Assembly: GCF_000471905.2 (NCBI RefSeq)
Contig: NW_006499364.1
Coordinates: 6,144,250 to 6,208,249, forward strand
Direction: 5' to 3'
Origin: Amborella trichopoda
Lineage: Eukaryota; Streptophyta; Magnoliopsida; Amborellales; Amborellaceae
Length of the DNA stretch: 64,000 bases
Shown: positions 21,150 through 31,520 of the stretch, piece after piece
Layout of the letters: each line of letters starts with the position of its first letter
Numbering within the stretch: the first letter of the stretch is position 1
Notes under the pieces: generated by a model
Told to the model about the DNA's origin: nothing
The model's database searches: none
Seen by the model: the letters and a program-made list of their open reading frames with translations, nothing else
Translations under genes and position numbers: made by a program

Positions 21150-22170
21150 TATTTTCAGTTGAATTTGTTTACAAAATTTAAGTACTCCATCAAGAAGTCC
21201 CCCAGAATATAGTCTAGAGTTTGGTCTGACTTAGCCCGACCGAAAATTCAAGCCTTTGGATGCGTAGTTTTACTGAACAAAGTCCTAACTACTGAACCCC
21301 TGATTAGTCAACGGATATTGGATGTATTTCCCCAATAAATGTGTTGTGTGCGCGGATGAGGCTGAGGATGTGAACCATCTATTTCTTCATTATGAAATGG
21401 CAGGAAGAATTTATTATCATTTTCTGACACTATTTCAGATTCAAGGGGTTATCCCAGGATTAATCCAATAGCTGTTGAAGCTGCAGATGACCCCAACTCT
21501 TCCTCAAAGAGGATTTTTACTATGGAAAATGTGTATCAACTCTGTGGGCTATCTAGATTGTGAGAAATAGCCATGCAATTAAAATGAGATACCTTGGAAT
21601 GATTGATTACGAGACTGGGTTAAGCTATAGTTGCATCATGGGCTCGAGTCCAGAAGGAGTTTTGGGGAGTTCAGTAGAAGAATTTGAGAACCAACAACAT
21701 TCAATTATGAATAGTTCCTTGAGTATTGATAGTGGATCTGTGGAGTGGGCACCACCAAAAGATGAAACTCAATTTTGATGGCAATTCCCAGGTAACCCAG
21801 GAGTGGTTGGAGTTGGGGGGTTGCAGGGATCACTTAGCAGTATTTGGATTGCCTACTAGGTGTGAAGTTCGTGAGGTGGAGGCATGGGCTTTATTTCTTG
21901 GGCGTGCAAAGTCTAAAACTAGAGTGTAGGGAGCTTGGAATAGAGTGACTCAAATAATGTCATTTTCTGGCAAAGAAGGAAAGAACTCCACCTTGAAGGC
22001 CTGCATGTGTTTTTTAGTAGTCTTTTTAATACTTAGTGCAATCTCAGCTACTCCCCGTCACTTATGGAAGGAAGCAAAGGAAATTGCTGACCATCTAGCT
22101 CAAGAAGGCCTCCAGTAAACCATTTTTGAAGATTGTGTCCCCAGAGTCCTTATGGATAAATTTTGTTAAT
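21150..22170 (+). mobile_element. Second L1-like LINE fragment (zinc finger and RNase H end)
   Basis: Plus-strand translation in shifting frames gives KIQAFGCVVLLNKVLTTE, then CCVCADEAEDVNHLFLHYEMA (a zf-RVT-type CxxC...H block, about 21335-21405). RNase H follows, with PPKMKLNFDGNSQ (about 21750-21790), EVREVEAWALFLG (about 21865-21905) and a DSNNVISF-like block. The C-terminal ADHLAQEGLQ lies at about 22090-22120. Order and spacing match the 3' end of a plant L1 ORF2. Stops and frameshifts are frequent, and the RT core is absent. It lies on the opposite strand to the LINE at 7622-11470 and is clearly a different copy. It ends about 400 bp before the TIM14 exon. Confidence 0.75.
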
Positions 22171-22576
22171 ATAGACTTGTAAAATATGATTGCATTGATG
22201 AGTTTTAGTTGATGATTAAAAACACAACAAAAATGGGAAAAATTCAGTAAAAAAAAAAATCTCTGCATGTGTTTTACCCCAGTGCTTATACTGTAGCATA
22301 AACATGTTAGCTCGCAGAATCTTTCTTCATGTGTATGTACATATTGTATGTACATATTGTGTTAACATATGGCTTAACCACCGACTTACTACCCAAAACC
22401 AAACACAGAATATGGAGTAAAAAGAAAGAAAAAAGGGTTGATTCTACAAAAAAGGTAGGTCTCAAATGCCAAACATTAGACCCACTCTTCTACTAATGAA
22501 TTTGTAATGCTCTTCCCTTGTCTCAACTATTGTCCTTTCCATCTCTATATCTTCTCAATCATTTATATTTGTGCAG

Positions 22577-22733
22577 GGAAAGTGCAAGCCCGGACAAGGT
22601 GAAAGAGGCACATAGGAGGGTAATGGTGGCAAACCACCCCGATGCAGGTGGCAGCCATTACCTTGCTTCGAAGATTAATGAAGCCAAAGATGTGATGCTT
22701 GGAAAAACCAAAGGTAGTGGGTCGGCATTTTAG
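22577..22733 (+). CDS. TIM14: TIM14/PAM18 J-domain protein, C-terminal coding exon
   Basis: This last coding exon completes the split arginine codon and encodes ESASPDKVKEAHRRVMVANH, PDAGGSHYLASKINEAKDVM and LGKTKGSGSAF, then TAG at 22731-22733. It contains J-domain helix II with basic residues (KVKEAHRR), the diagnostic HPD tripeptide (residues 81-83 of the joined protein) that activates Hsp70 ATP hydrolysis, and helix III (SKINEAKDVML). The GSGSAF tail is the usual C-terminus of the plant family. The reading frame continues exactly from the exon ending at 7001 (phase 2). TIM14 works with TIM16/PAM16 and mtHsp70 on the matrix side of the TIM23 channel. The exon is intact, so despite its intron the gene looks functional. 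Confidence 0.95.
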
Positions 22734-22930
22734 AAAGAGAGAGAATAATTAAATGTAAAAGAATGTAATGCCCAATTTTCAAAGTATGCAAGATCACATC
22801 ATTTCAGAGGTTAGTTCAAGACTAGAGTATGTAATGTGTTAATTTTGCAGTGACATGTTGTATTTTTCTTTTACCATTCATTTATCAGGTGGGTTTAATG
22901 GAAAAGGATATAAAATGGTGAGTATTATTA
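22734..22930 (+). other. Probable TIM14 3' UTR
   Basis: Sequence after the stop is AT-rich, with plant near-upstream-like elements such as AATAATTAAATG (22744) and TGTAATG words. The poly(A) site cannot be fixed from sequence alone. Confidence 0.5.
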
Positions 22931-24050
22931 TCATATGTTTATATCTAGGGCACGGTTTCTATGAGTTCATGTCGAAATAAGTCACTTCTTAAAAATCTAT
23001 TTTTGAGATGGATTTTGGACTTAATTTTTAAAGACATGTAATTTTAAAAATAAAAAAATTCATGATGGAGATGTGACAGGATTAGATTGGATACCAACCT
23101 AACAAACCCACCTTTTACCTCATCCGGGTTTGGGACCAGCTATGGTGGAGTTATTTTTTGTTAGCGATTTAAGACCAAAAAAAAGCAGCAACAAACTAGC
23201 GATCAACTAAGGCATGGGCACAGAATAAAGTACGTTAACACTATTGTACTCGATTTCTGGTCTTAAGTATTCATAAAATATCAAATATTTCTATTAGAAA
23301 TAGCGAGAAATTCACCGTCCCACTTATTTGCCCTAACCCCCCTCCCTCCTTGTGGCTTTCTGTTTGCTTCTTTGCAATAGTGAAGGGACAAGCGATGCCA
23401 TCTTTAGGGCTGGCAACGGGCTAAGACAACCTTGGCCCTAGTCTGACCCTATTCCCTTGAGGGCCGACCGTGGCCGGGTAAAATTAAAGAAAAAAAGAAA
23501 ACAAAAAAGAGAAAAAATATGTAGGTCGGCAGAGCATGTCTTGGCTTGGCACAAGCACGATGTTTGTGGCCCATGCCTTAGTTATTTATGGCGAGGTAGG
23601 GCAATTTGGCCCATTGCCAAGACTAGCCATCTCTCAACTTTCCCCGTCAAAGATAGGAAGTATACGTTTTTCAAAAACTAGTTTTCTTCCGAACACCAGC
23701 CACTTGCCCCTTTGGAAGAAAGTATTTCTTTCAAGGGAAATTATAAAAAAATCCCAAGACTACACTTTCTATGCAATTTACCTCCAACTTAATTTTTTCT
23801 CATTTTTTTTTCAAAAATACACTTTTTATGCAAATACTTCTGCCCCCTTCTCAAAGACTATACTTTCTATACAACTTACCTTCAACTTAACTATTTCTCT
23901 CACTTTTTTATCCAAAATACACTTTTTGTGCAAATACACCCCCCCCCCCCTCCAACCAAATAAAAAATAAAAAAACCCCTCAAATACCCTCCCTTACTTT
24001 TACCTTATCCACCAAAATAGAGCCTCTTTCTTCTATCCCACCAAAATAGA
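22931..24050. other. Intergenic sequence downstream of TIM14
   Basis: No gene is recognised. A diverged duplication of about 99 bp spans 23759-23945 (ACTTTCTATRCAA..TTACCTYCAACTTAA..AAAATACACTTTTT twice) and ends in a C run (23939-23951). A GGCC-rich patch lies at about 23405-23480. Confidence 0.6.
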
Positions 24051-24054
24051 GGCT

Positions 24055-24230
24055 CCGACACTGTGTAAGTGCGGTCTGGCAGTAGGGCTGCTCCGGCACT
24101 TTGTAAAACACTGTGTAAATGTGGTTTGGCAATAGGGCTCTGGCACTTTGTAAAGGGTGGTTTGGCATTAGGGCTTCGGCATTGTGTAAAGTGCGGTCCG
24201 GCAGTTGCAAAGGGTGGTCCGGCAGTAGAT
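24055..24230. repeat. Degenerate 36-40-bp tandem repeats
   Basis: Units share CRCTTTGTAAA or CACTGTGTAA followed by GYGGTYYGGCARTAGGGCT. At least four irregular units are present. Overlapping frames on both strands are artefacts of the repeat. Confidence 0.8.
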
Positions 24231-24289
24231 GTTACTGGATTCTCAGCCATGGTCCTGGGCATGCTATGATAAGGTCTTCAATCATTGAA

Positions 24290-24850
24290 GGGGTGACCCC
24301 TTGCGGAACTTAGTCTTGAGATTGCCAATCTTCATGGTTGTGCTGCTTCCCTGAGTACTTTAGACTGTGAGAAGGAAGCCTTTACTCATTTTGACAATCT
24401 TTTGTGCGAGCTAGAGAATTGGCGAGTAGAGGCTTTGAGAGGAGTCGGAGGTAAGCGAGCTACATGGTGCTCAACTGGCCTCATTGGAGGCTTCGCTTGC
24501 GCTGCATCATGAGCAAGTAGATGTATGCATCAAAAGGAAGGCTGCTCTGATAGCTCAAAAGTCCACCTTCAACAAGCAAGGACAACCCATTTGACCAAGA
24601 TGAGGGCTTTGAAGGCGGAGATACTGAGGATGACGGAAGAGTATAGTGAGATGGAGAGAGAAGTGAACCAATGGAGAGCGGAGCCAAGTTTTATATGATG
24701 AGCTGACCGGACTCAGTTGTACCATTGAGTCTGGGACTACCTTCGTGTCACAAGTTTCCCAAGCAGTGATTGATCTCAGGGAACGTACGTAGAAGGCTAT
24801 TGTGTACTCCGAGGAGGCAAGAGCAAAGATCGGTGAGGCCGTTGGGCGCC
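24290..24850 (+). pseudogene. Decayed coiled-coil-like ORF fragment, family unknown
   Basis: In shifting plus frames the translation is rich in charged heptad-like sequence. Examples are LDCEKEAFTHFDNLLCELEN (about 24360-24425), LASLEASLALHHEQVD (about 24475-24525), AEILRMTEEYSEMEREVNQW (about 24615-24675) and VSQAVIDLRERT..AIVYSEEARAKIGEA (about 24755-24840). Stops and frameshifts separate the pieces. I do not recognise the protein. Coiled-coil C-termini of this kind occur in transposon-captured plant ORFs, and the location beside gypsy debris fits that, but this is inference. Confidence 0.35.
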
Positions 24851-25049
24851 CTTCTTCCCACTGTTCTTTTACTGCTTTTAGCCCTTACTTGTACATGGAC
24901 CTTGACAAGATATATAGAATGAAATACCCCTTTTTGGCTTATGTTTTAATCCACCTTTTCTCATTTTTGTGGTTTGCATTCTTTTGCCCTCTGTTGCTGT
25001 CTCTTTGAGAATGGTGAGCTATCGAGAGCCTCTTTTGTGGACACGTTCA

Positions 25050-25410
25050 CCCCCTCCCCCATGTGTCTTTGACTTAAACGGCCTTTCAGGTTTTCGTTCA
25101 AGCCCTTAGGTGTGCAATTTCTGTTTTCGCAAAACCCCGTGAGATTCTTTTTTTGGGTTTTTTTCCCGTCTTTTACTCACGATAGCTGATGGTGCTATAA
25201 TGCCCTGTCATCTTTTCTTTATTTCCTTTTGACTTTCTTACCCATGACACCCTCTTGGGTTTTAGTCATGTCCATCTTTTGGGTAGGCAACTTTAGGGTC
25301 ATGCCGCCGAGACCGTAATAAAAGTGTGTTTAGGGTCATACACCAAGACATGAGGGCATGTTTTAAGGTCTTGCCTCTGAGACCGTAACGGGTCGATGAA
25401 AATTTGGCTT
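25050..25410 (-). mobile_element. Fragment of Tat/Ogre-type LTR
   Basis: Words here match, in the same order, the minus-oriented LTR at 45100-45370: TTTACYCATGACA, CTTTTGGGNTTT, TTTTCRCAAAA and GGGTCATGCC(G/T)(C/T)C.GA.C.GT, ending with several GGTCAT..GAGACCGTAA units. In the minus direction it follows the gag-protease block at 25420-28900 directly, where RT, RNase H and integrase should be. It is therefore best read as the 3' LTR side of a deletion-bearing element. Confidence 0.5.
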
Positions 25411-26647
25411 AGAGAGGGAAGATTCAACAGGTGGAGGTGAAACGTTTTTGTGACTCGGGAAGGATCAACTTGAGAGAGGGGCAATTCATGAAGTGAAGGG
25501 GATGGGAGTGAAAGTTCAGAAGATGGTGGTGATGAATTGGGAAGGGCCACCATACTGATTCTATGACAGACTTCATATTGCTGGCAGAGGTGTGAAAAAC
25601 TCTGGTATATCTAACCCCTTTTCTCTTGTCATGTTGAGCAGCACTTACCTTAGTGGCTTTGAATGGAGCAATCATCCCTTTGTTGTCTTTTAGTCATTGA
25701 TTGGTCATGGGCGTATAATTCATCTTCCTTATGATTTGATGGGCTTGGTGACTGTAGAGACCCCATTCTGGCAGCACCTTAGCATCTTTGTAGGGCGGTC
25801 CTTTAGTGGCCCCAAGTGCCGCAGGATTTTGGGTCTCTGAAACGAACCTCAGCAATGGTTTCACAGCTGTAAATTTCAAGGGGACCTCTTCCACCTTAGT
25901 CTTCCCTTTTCTAATGACTTCTAGTTGACCAAGGAGTTCTTGAGCTTGCTTCCTTAGATCAACAATGGTGGCCTAATCCAAGTGGTCGAGCCGAGGAAGA
26001 TGGGTGTTACTAGGAGCTTGAGCTGGCGATGGGGGAGTCCCAATTATAACTGAGTGAATCATATCCCCTCTTGTCAAGGAATCTGAAATGTATAAGATCT
26101 TTTGGGAATCGCACATAGGAGCTGACCTTTGGGTAAGGTAAGTGATGTCCTCCCCTCTTAAAGTGGTTGGGATGCGCAAGACCTTGTGGTCGACTTGGCT
26201 AGCCTTGATGGTCCGGCGTGATGCTCCTGCCTTTAGGAGGGGAATGAGAATATACATGACTTTTTGATAATCCGGTGTGTAAGTTACCCTGGGTGCTAGA
26301 GTATCAATGTCCATGACTTCCTCATACTTTGTAGCAGGTTCCGGTTCTTTTATCACTATGTGTGACTCTGAAGTCGAGAGAATGGGAGATGAGGTTTGCC
26401 CCTCATGGTATTCAGGTGGCTCCTCCAAGGGAGAGCAGGGGACATTTGCATGAATAGAAATCAGATGGAGGATCCTGCCATTCCTCTCCTCCTCTTGGAA
26501 CATGCCAAGGAGCATTCTTCCCACATCCTCTGCATCATCATGAGAAGATCCCTACACCTTTTTCGCGAGATCGGCTCTTGCGGGCATCACAATCTCCTGA
26601 GGTGACTCTAGGTTGGCAAAGTAGTACTTTGCATCCACATAATGGAT

Positions 26648-27028
26648 TTAAGTTATGGGAAAAGGTCTTTTATCACCATAAACAGTGTACCGTCTCCCTT
26701 CCCGACTGTACTTGAAGCATTGGTACAGTGTGGATGGCACCACCCCTTGATCATGCATCCATTGACGACCAAGTAAGATGTTATATGAAGTATCTGTCTC
26801 AATCACATGGAACTGGGCATAGTCATTCAAGTCACCAATTTTGAGACGGAGACGGATAGTGCCAGCTGGCTTCTCCCCTGACTGATTGAAGCCCTGGACC
26901 ATGAGGGTTGTTGGTGTGAGATCTCCAGGTCCCAACCTTATGCAAGTGAGAATTCTTCTTGGGATAAGGTTTACTACAGAACCTCCATCTAGCATTATTC
27001 GGCTGATTGGGATGGGCATGCAACTCAC
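26648..27028 (-). pseudogene. Gypsy retropepsin (aspartic protease) domain
   Basis: A 126-codon open stretch. The active-site block is ISRIMLDGGSVVNLIPRRIL, where the D-G-G-S form is usual for plant Tat-lineage proteases instead of D-S/T-G. The second half has QFHVIETDTSYNILLGRQWM and HDQGVVPSTLYQCFKY, the ILLG...W flap-to-dimer region. It would cleave the gag-pol polyprotein, but neighbouring frames are broken and the polymerase is missing. Confidence 0.85.
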
Positions 27029-28198
27029 CAGTCACGAAGAGGGGCGATTGTGGAATTTTCCTCCCAACTGAAGGTCGTTGTCAGAGAAAGTGACGACCAC
27101 ATAGGTGTTAAGGATCGTTGGATCCACTTCGATCCGCTCAACTTTGGTCTCGTATACTTCAGCATGGGAGAGAGCTTGTATGAGAGCCATGCGGTAATCA
27201 CTTGATAACATGAGAACATCATAGACACTCAATAGGGCAGGGAGTCTCCTTAGGTGTCCAGCCACATCATACTTGACCTTGTCATCATTTGGTTCATGGA
27301 CTCTCGGGCTCGCCACTGGCTTTGATGGTATGGGAGGTTGTAGAACAGGTTTAGGAGGATTGTTTGTGAGTGTGAACTGGTTTAATTGCATGGTCGGGGT
27401 AGGTTGAGCAGGTGCGGACTGGCTAGATTGTGCAACCAAGTAGACTTGCTTGATTGCACAGTCGGAGTGGGTGTAGGTTGGTCAGATGGATTGGTTGCAA
27501 TGGGTATGGGCAGGCTTGGTGGCATAACGGGGGCAGGTGGCGGTAGAATCGAGGCTGGTGTGGCTTGAGAGGGTTGAGGGTTTATGATGAAAGTCGGGGA
27601 TGGATTTGGGCATAAAACTAAGGGCTGTCTAGGGTATTTGAGGAGGGGTGGTGGATTGAAAGGAATATTTGGGTGTGGCATCAGTGGTGGACCTGGTTAT
27701 TTCAAGAGCCTTGGTTGCTTAGGCTTATGTATGAGTGGTTAAGCTTCTTCCTAGACCTCAAATCGATCTAACTGACCTTGACTATTCCCCAGAGACTTGC
27801 GGCATGCTTCATAAGAAGAGTAACTAGCCCATTCGTATCTCTCCATTGTTGCTCTGGGTCAGACTTAGGGGGCCATCGAGACTTTTTGGGTTTGGAGGCT
27901 AGTGCATAAGCAATCGTTAAGAATCCAGCCGCTTGTGCTACCTTCTTTTTCAACTATTTGTGATGCTGCTTGTTGGCGTTACAGCTCTTAAATTCCTCAT
28001 CGAGGGCCTCAAAGTCTAGGCATTCGAAAGTAAGAGAAGAAGGGTTAAAAGAATCGGGTATAGAAGAGGGGAGAGAGCTTTTAGGGTTGTCACTCAGGTT
28101 GGACCGACCTAGGTAGTTTTTGGGGTCATCACCAGTATTAGACTCAAAGAGGCTTTAACGTCTTCACTCTTATGGATGTGATCGAGGTTTTTTTTACA

Positions 28199-28894
28199 TC
28201 ATAGCCCGGCTTTAAGAATGCCGATCCCACGAGACGTTGTGCATAATGAAGCAGTCTTGTGACCACCCGTATGGGATATGCAGATATGTGTGAGCGGGGT
28301 CGACGTGGGGGTCGTTGCCCATGTCCTTGTGGAGGTGTGGCTTTGGTGCCACTCAGAGCAGAGTGATAAGGATGCAACATGCTTGGTGAGGCAACGTTTG
28401 GGTCTCCTGCGTGTATGGGGCAAGGTCCTAAGAGACTCAGCTTGTGATGGTGGACCAGAGGAGTCTTGGGGCTGAGCCGCTAGTGTTTGCAACTGGGTGA
28501 GAGTGAGTGGCCTTGAAGCCTCACTTTTGTGTCGAACCTTCGGAAGTGGTGGCTCGGAGTGACTGAGAGTGGGGGGTGGCCGCAAGGTGACCCACAAAGG
28601 CAATGACAGGCACTCTGCCAATTGCAAAAGATAAAGAGGAGGCCTTTCGGTTGCCCCGAGCAGTGGTATCGGCAAGTGATTTGCCAATAACTGAGTGAAT
28701 GATGTGAGAGGTGGTAGTACCACCGATGCAAGTGACATCAACGGATGGTCCATTGATGCAGTAGATGGGGAGCAAGGGATTTGAAGGTCCCTTCTCACCT
28801 CGAGCTGGGTGAGAACCCGAGAGAACGAAACTTGGTTGACACTTAAGAAAAAAATAGGGAGCGAGGTTTGCAGAACCCCATCCCCAAGGGACAA
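28199..28894 (-). pseudogene. Gag-leader ORF of subfamily A
   Basis: Two overlapping minus frames cover the leader. In the frame spanning 28521-29123, DVTCIGGTTTSHIIHSVIGK is followed by SLADTTARGNRKASSL, which is the counterpart of TARCIGSTFATTHSTNHTTG in subfamily B (36120) and DINCMSGTTATPSQKHPASG in subfamily C. Closer to the primer binding site, a VGDFVIPTLESL block (about 28930-28895) matches the GDFFIPTL block of the others. The reading frame is shifted between blocks, so it is inactive. Function is unknown beyond its position as gag N-terminus or leader ORF. Confidence 0.6.
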
Positions 28895-29022
28895 ACTCTC
28901 GAGTGTAGGGATGACGAAGTCCCCAACTCAGATGTAGGGAATAAATAATCCTGAAGACATGTGTGCATGTGTGACGAGCAGAATGCTTGGCGAGTAGACT
29001 AAACCGACGATGGGGTAGCGAT

Positions 29023-29041
29023 GTTCCCAGTAGAGTCACCA
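29023..29041 (-). promoter_or_regulatory. Primer binding site, tRNA-Arg-like (subfamily A)
   Basis: Reverse complement reads TGGTGACTCTACTGGGAAC. From general knowledge, plant tRNA-Arg ends ...CCCCAGCGGAGTCG-CCA, so a perfect site would begin TGGCGACTCCGCTGGGG; this copy differs at a few positions. It lies immediately after the LTR end block (GGCCCAACTAGCG), as required. Confidence 0.8.
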
Positions 29042-29240
29042 CGCTAGTTGGGCCTTGATCTCGTCGGGTCGGATGACCATGTGGGGAACCAGATGTGTGG
29101 GTCCGGCTCGAGATCTCTCTCAAGAACCGTGATGCATGAGGTGTATATGCATACAGGTACCAACTACTGAGAGAGGATTATGGGGTGTGAGGTGGGACCT
29201 ACCTCATAGTGGGTTTGTGACACGCTCAAACATTTTACGA

Positions 29241-29273
29241 GCGCCCTCTTAGATCACGATGGAAAGCCCCCTA
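29241..29273 (-). other. Conserved LTR motif (subfamily A)
   Basis: Reverse complement contains GGGGGCTTTCCATCGTGATC directly continued by TAAGAGGGCGCTC. It lies about 200 bp before the LTR end. Same word as at 19933, 35577, 38371, 41573, 56881 and 59206. Confidence 0.85.
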
Positions 29274-29639
29274 CCCTAAGGATGGTTCGGCTTTAGCCCC
29301 TTGTTCGCGCTCTGTGGCTCATGAACACACACACATAAGGTTGTCAAACAAGTGACTCAGAAGACCCTGACTTGTCATTAGAAAGATATATATGCAGAAA
29401 GATGGGATAATACAAGATTGTTTGTTATCTTGACAGCCTTTCGGCGCCGTCTTGTCAAACGGTCTCATATGAGTAAACAAACAATCAAATAAATATATAT
29501 ATCAAAATGATGTGGGTGAGATGATAGTGGAAGAGATAGCCTGGGGGTTGAAGAAGTAGAGAGTTAGGAGAAAAAGGAGGAGGAGTTTTATAAGAGATGA
29601 GAGAAAAAGGGTTTTAAGAGAGGAGAAAAAAGAAAAGAA

Positions 29640-30095
29640 AAGAGAATGAAGTAGATTGAGAGAAGGAGTAAAGAGTGGGTGAGAAAGAGAGAGCAAAGGG
29701 AGAGAGAGAGAGAGAGAGAAAGAAGGAGAGCGATAGAGTGAAAGCGAGAGAGGGAAAGAGCGTAAGAGAGAGAAAGACTGAGAGGAGGAGAGAGAGGGAG
29801 GAAGAGAGAGAACGAGAGAGAGCAAAGGAAAGAGTGAGGGAGAAACCGAGGGGAAGAGAGAGAGCATAGGGGAGAGAGAGCGAGAGGAGAGAGAAAACCG
29901 AGAGGAAGAGAGAGGAAGAAGAGAGAGAAATCGAGAGAAAGAGAGAGTGAGAGAGAGAATACAAGAGAGAGATCGAGAGAAGGAGAGAGAAAGAGAGAGA
30001 AATGAGGAAGAGAAAGAAAGAGATATCGAGGGAGAGAGAGGGGAAGAGAGAAGAGAGGGAGGAGCCGACGGCTTAGCTGTCAGCTCGATCAATCG

Positions 30096-30140
<45 letters not shown>

Positions 30141-30161
30141 GAGGAAGAAGAGGAGACGACA

Positions 30162-30238
<77 letters not shown>

Positions 30239-30258
30239 NNNNNNNNNNNNNNNNNNNN

Positions 30259-30336
<78 letters not shown>

Positions 30337-30347
30337 GAGACGAGACG

Positions 30348-30420
<73 letters not shown>

Positions 30421-31520
30421 GGAGGAAGCAAAGAGTGCCACCGATCCGAGTGGGCCGAATGAGAGAGAGAGGGGGAGTAACTGAGTGAGAGAAGGAGAGA
30501 GTGAGAGAGAATGAGAAGAAGGTGGTGGCCGTCGACCCGATTAGGCTTAGGGAAAGAGAGAGAAGGAGAGAAAGAAAGAAGGAAAGGGGGTAAAGAGAGA
30601 GCGGAGAGAGAAGGAGAGAGAAAAGAGAGAGATAAGGAGAGAGTGAGAGAAGGAGAAGAAGAGGGTGGTCGATCGACGGCCTAGATGTGGGTCTGATAAG
30701 GCTTAGAGAAAGAGAAAAAAGAGAGAGAAATTGAGAGATAGAGAAAGAGGCAAAAGAGAGAGAGGGAGAGAAATCGAGAGAGAGAATGAGAGAATGAGAG
30801 GAAAAGAGAGAGAAAGAGGATGGAGAGAAAGAGAAAGGGAGAGAAAGAGAAAGAGAGATGGAGAGAAGAAAGAGAGAGAAGAGAAGGCTAAATCACCAGC
30901 CCAGTTGGCTGAGAGAGAGAGAGGAGGAGAGAGAAAAGAAAGAGAGAGAAAGAGAAAAAGGAAGGTGGTGGGCCAATGGCCAATTAGGCTTAGGAAAAGA
31001 GAGAAGAGATAAAGAAAGAAAAAAAAGGAGGGAAAAGAGAGAGAAGAGAGACGGAGAGGGAAAATAGAGATAAACGTAGAGAGAAAAGTGAGAGAGAAAA
31101 GGTGAGAGAGAAGAGGGTTAGGCTTAGGGAAAGAGAGAAGAGAGAGAGAAAGAAGGAAAAGAGAGAGGGTAGAGAAGAGAGAGAGAAAGAAGGAAAAGAG
31201 AGAGGGAGAGAAGAGAGAGAGAAAGAAGGAAAGAGAGAGGGGAGAGAAAGAAGGAAAAGAGAGAGGGGAGAGAAGAGAGAGAAGCTGAGAGAAGGAGAGA
31301 ATTAGAGGGAAAGAGAGAGAAAGAGGAAGGGAGACAAAGAGAGAGAAAAGAATGAGAGAAAAACAGGAAGGGAGAGAAAGAGAGAGAAAAGAAAGAGAAA
31401 GAAAGAGGGAGAGAAAGAGAGAGAAGAGAAGGTGGGTCAGCGGCCCGATTGGTCGTGGGAGAGAGAGAGAGTGAGAGAGGGAGAGAGAAGAAGGAGAGAG
31501 AAAGAGGAGGGAGGATAGAG
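29640..31520 (-). repeat. CT-rich tract (GA on plus strand) with GC-rich cores and an N gap
   Basis: Nearly 1.9 kb of GA-biased sequence with pure GA runs at about 30100-30238 and 30259-30415. At about 80-250-bp spacing it is interrupted by GC-rich cores, for example at 30060, 30430, 30525, 30662, 30890, 30960 and 31430. Several of these end in GATTAGGCTTAGGGAAAGAG or close variants (30540, 30700, 30985, 31120). It is the counterpart of the CT-rich array at 18350-19065. The long S/L- or R/E-rich frames on either strand are repeat artefacts. Confidence 0.85.

Larger units (their letters stand above)
7002..22576 (+). other. 15.6-kb TIM14 intron packed with mobile elements
   Basis: The intron is bounded by a GTAAAT donor at 7002 and a TTTGTGCAG acceptor ending at 22576. 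It interrupts an arginine codon after two bases (phase 2), and joining AG to GGAAAGT restores the family sequence I-R-E-S across the junction. Its length is 15,575 bp in the assembly, and a 236-bp N run at 16851 adds some uncertainty. Two LINEs, two hAT MITEs, a third LINE fragment, an inverted repeat and a solo-type gypsy LTR account for well over half of it. The only host-derived coding sequence is at its edges. Confidence 0.9.
25420..28900 (-). mobile_element. Tat/Ogre-like gypsy gag-protease region, broken
   Basis: On the minus strand, gag-leader sequence (28900-28200) is followed by a proline-rich linker (about 27680-27380). Next is a conserved pre-protease block VAGHLRRLPALLSVYDVLML with a later FSDNDLQLGGKFHNRP (27290-27040), then an aspartic protease (27028-26648), then a variable region (26524-25973). 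Last comes a G-patch-like block near 25740-25600 (IIRKMNYTP..GMIAPFKATKVSAAQHDKRKGVRYT). This layout is that of plant Tat/Ogre polyproteins. Frames shift several times. No RT, RNase H or integrase follows, because LTR-like sequence is reached at about 25410. The upstream LTR (29042-34130) and primer binding site (29023-29041) belong to it. Confidence 0.8.

Noticed and set aside
29502..30462. Long S/L-rich and R/E-rich frames on both strands
   Set aside because: Artefacts of the GA/CT microsatellite, including Ns translated as X.
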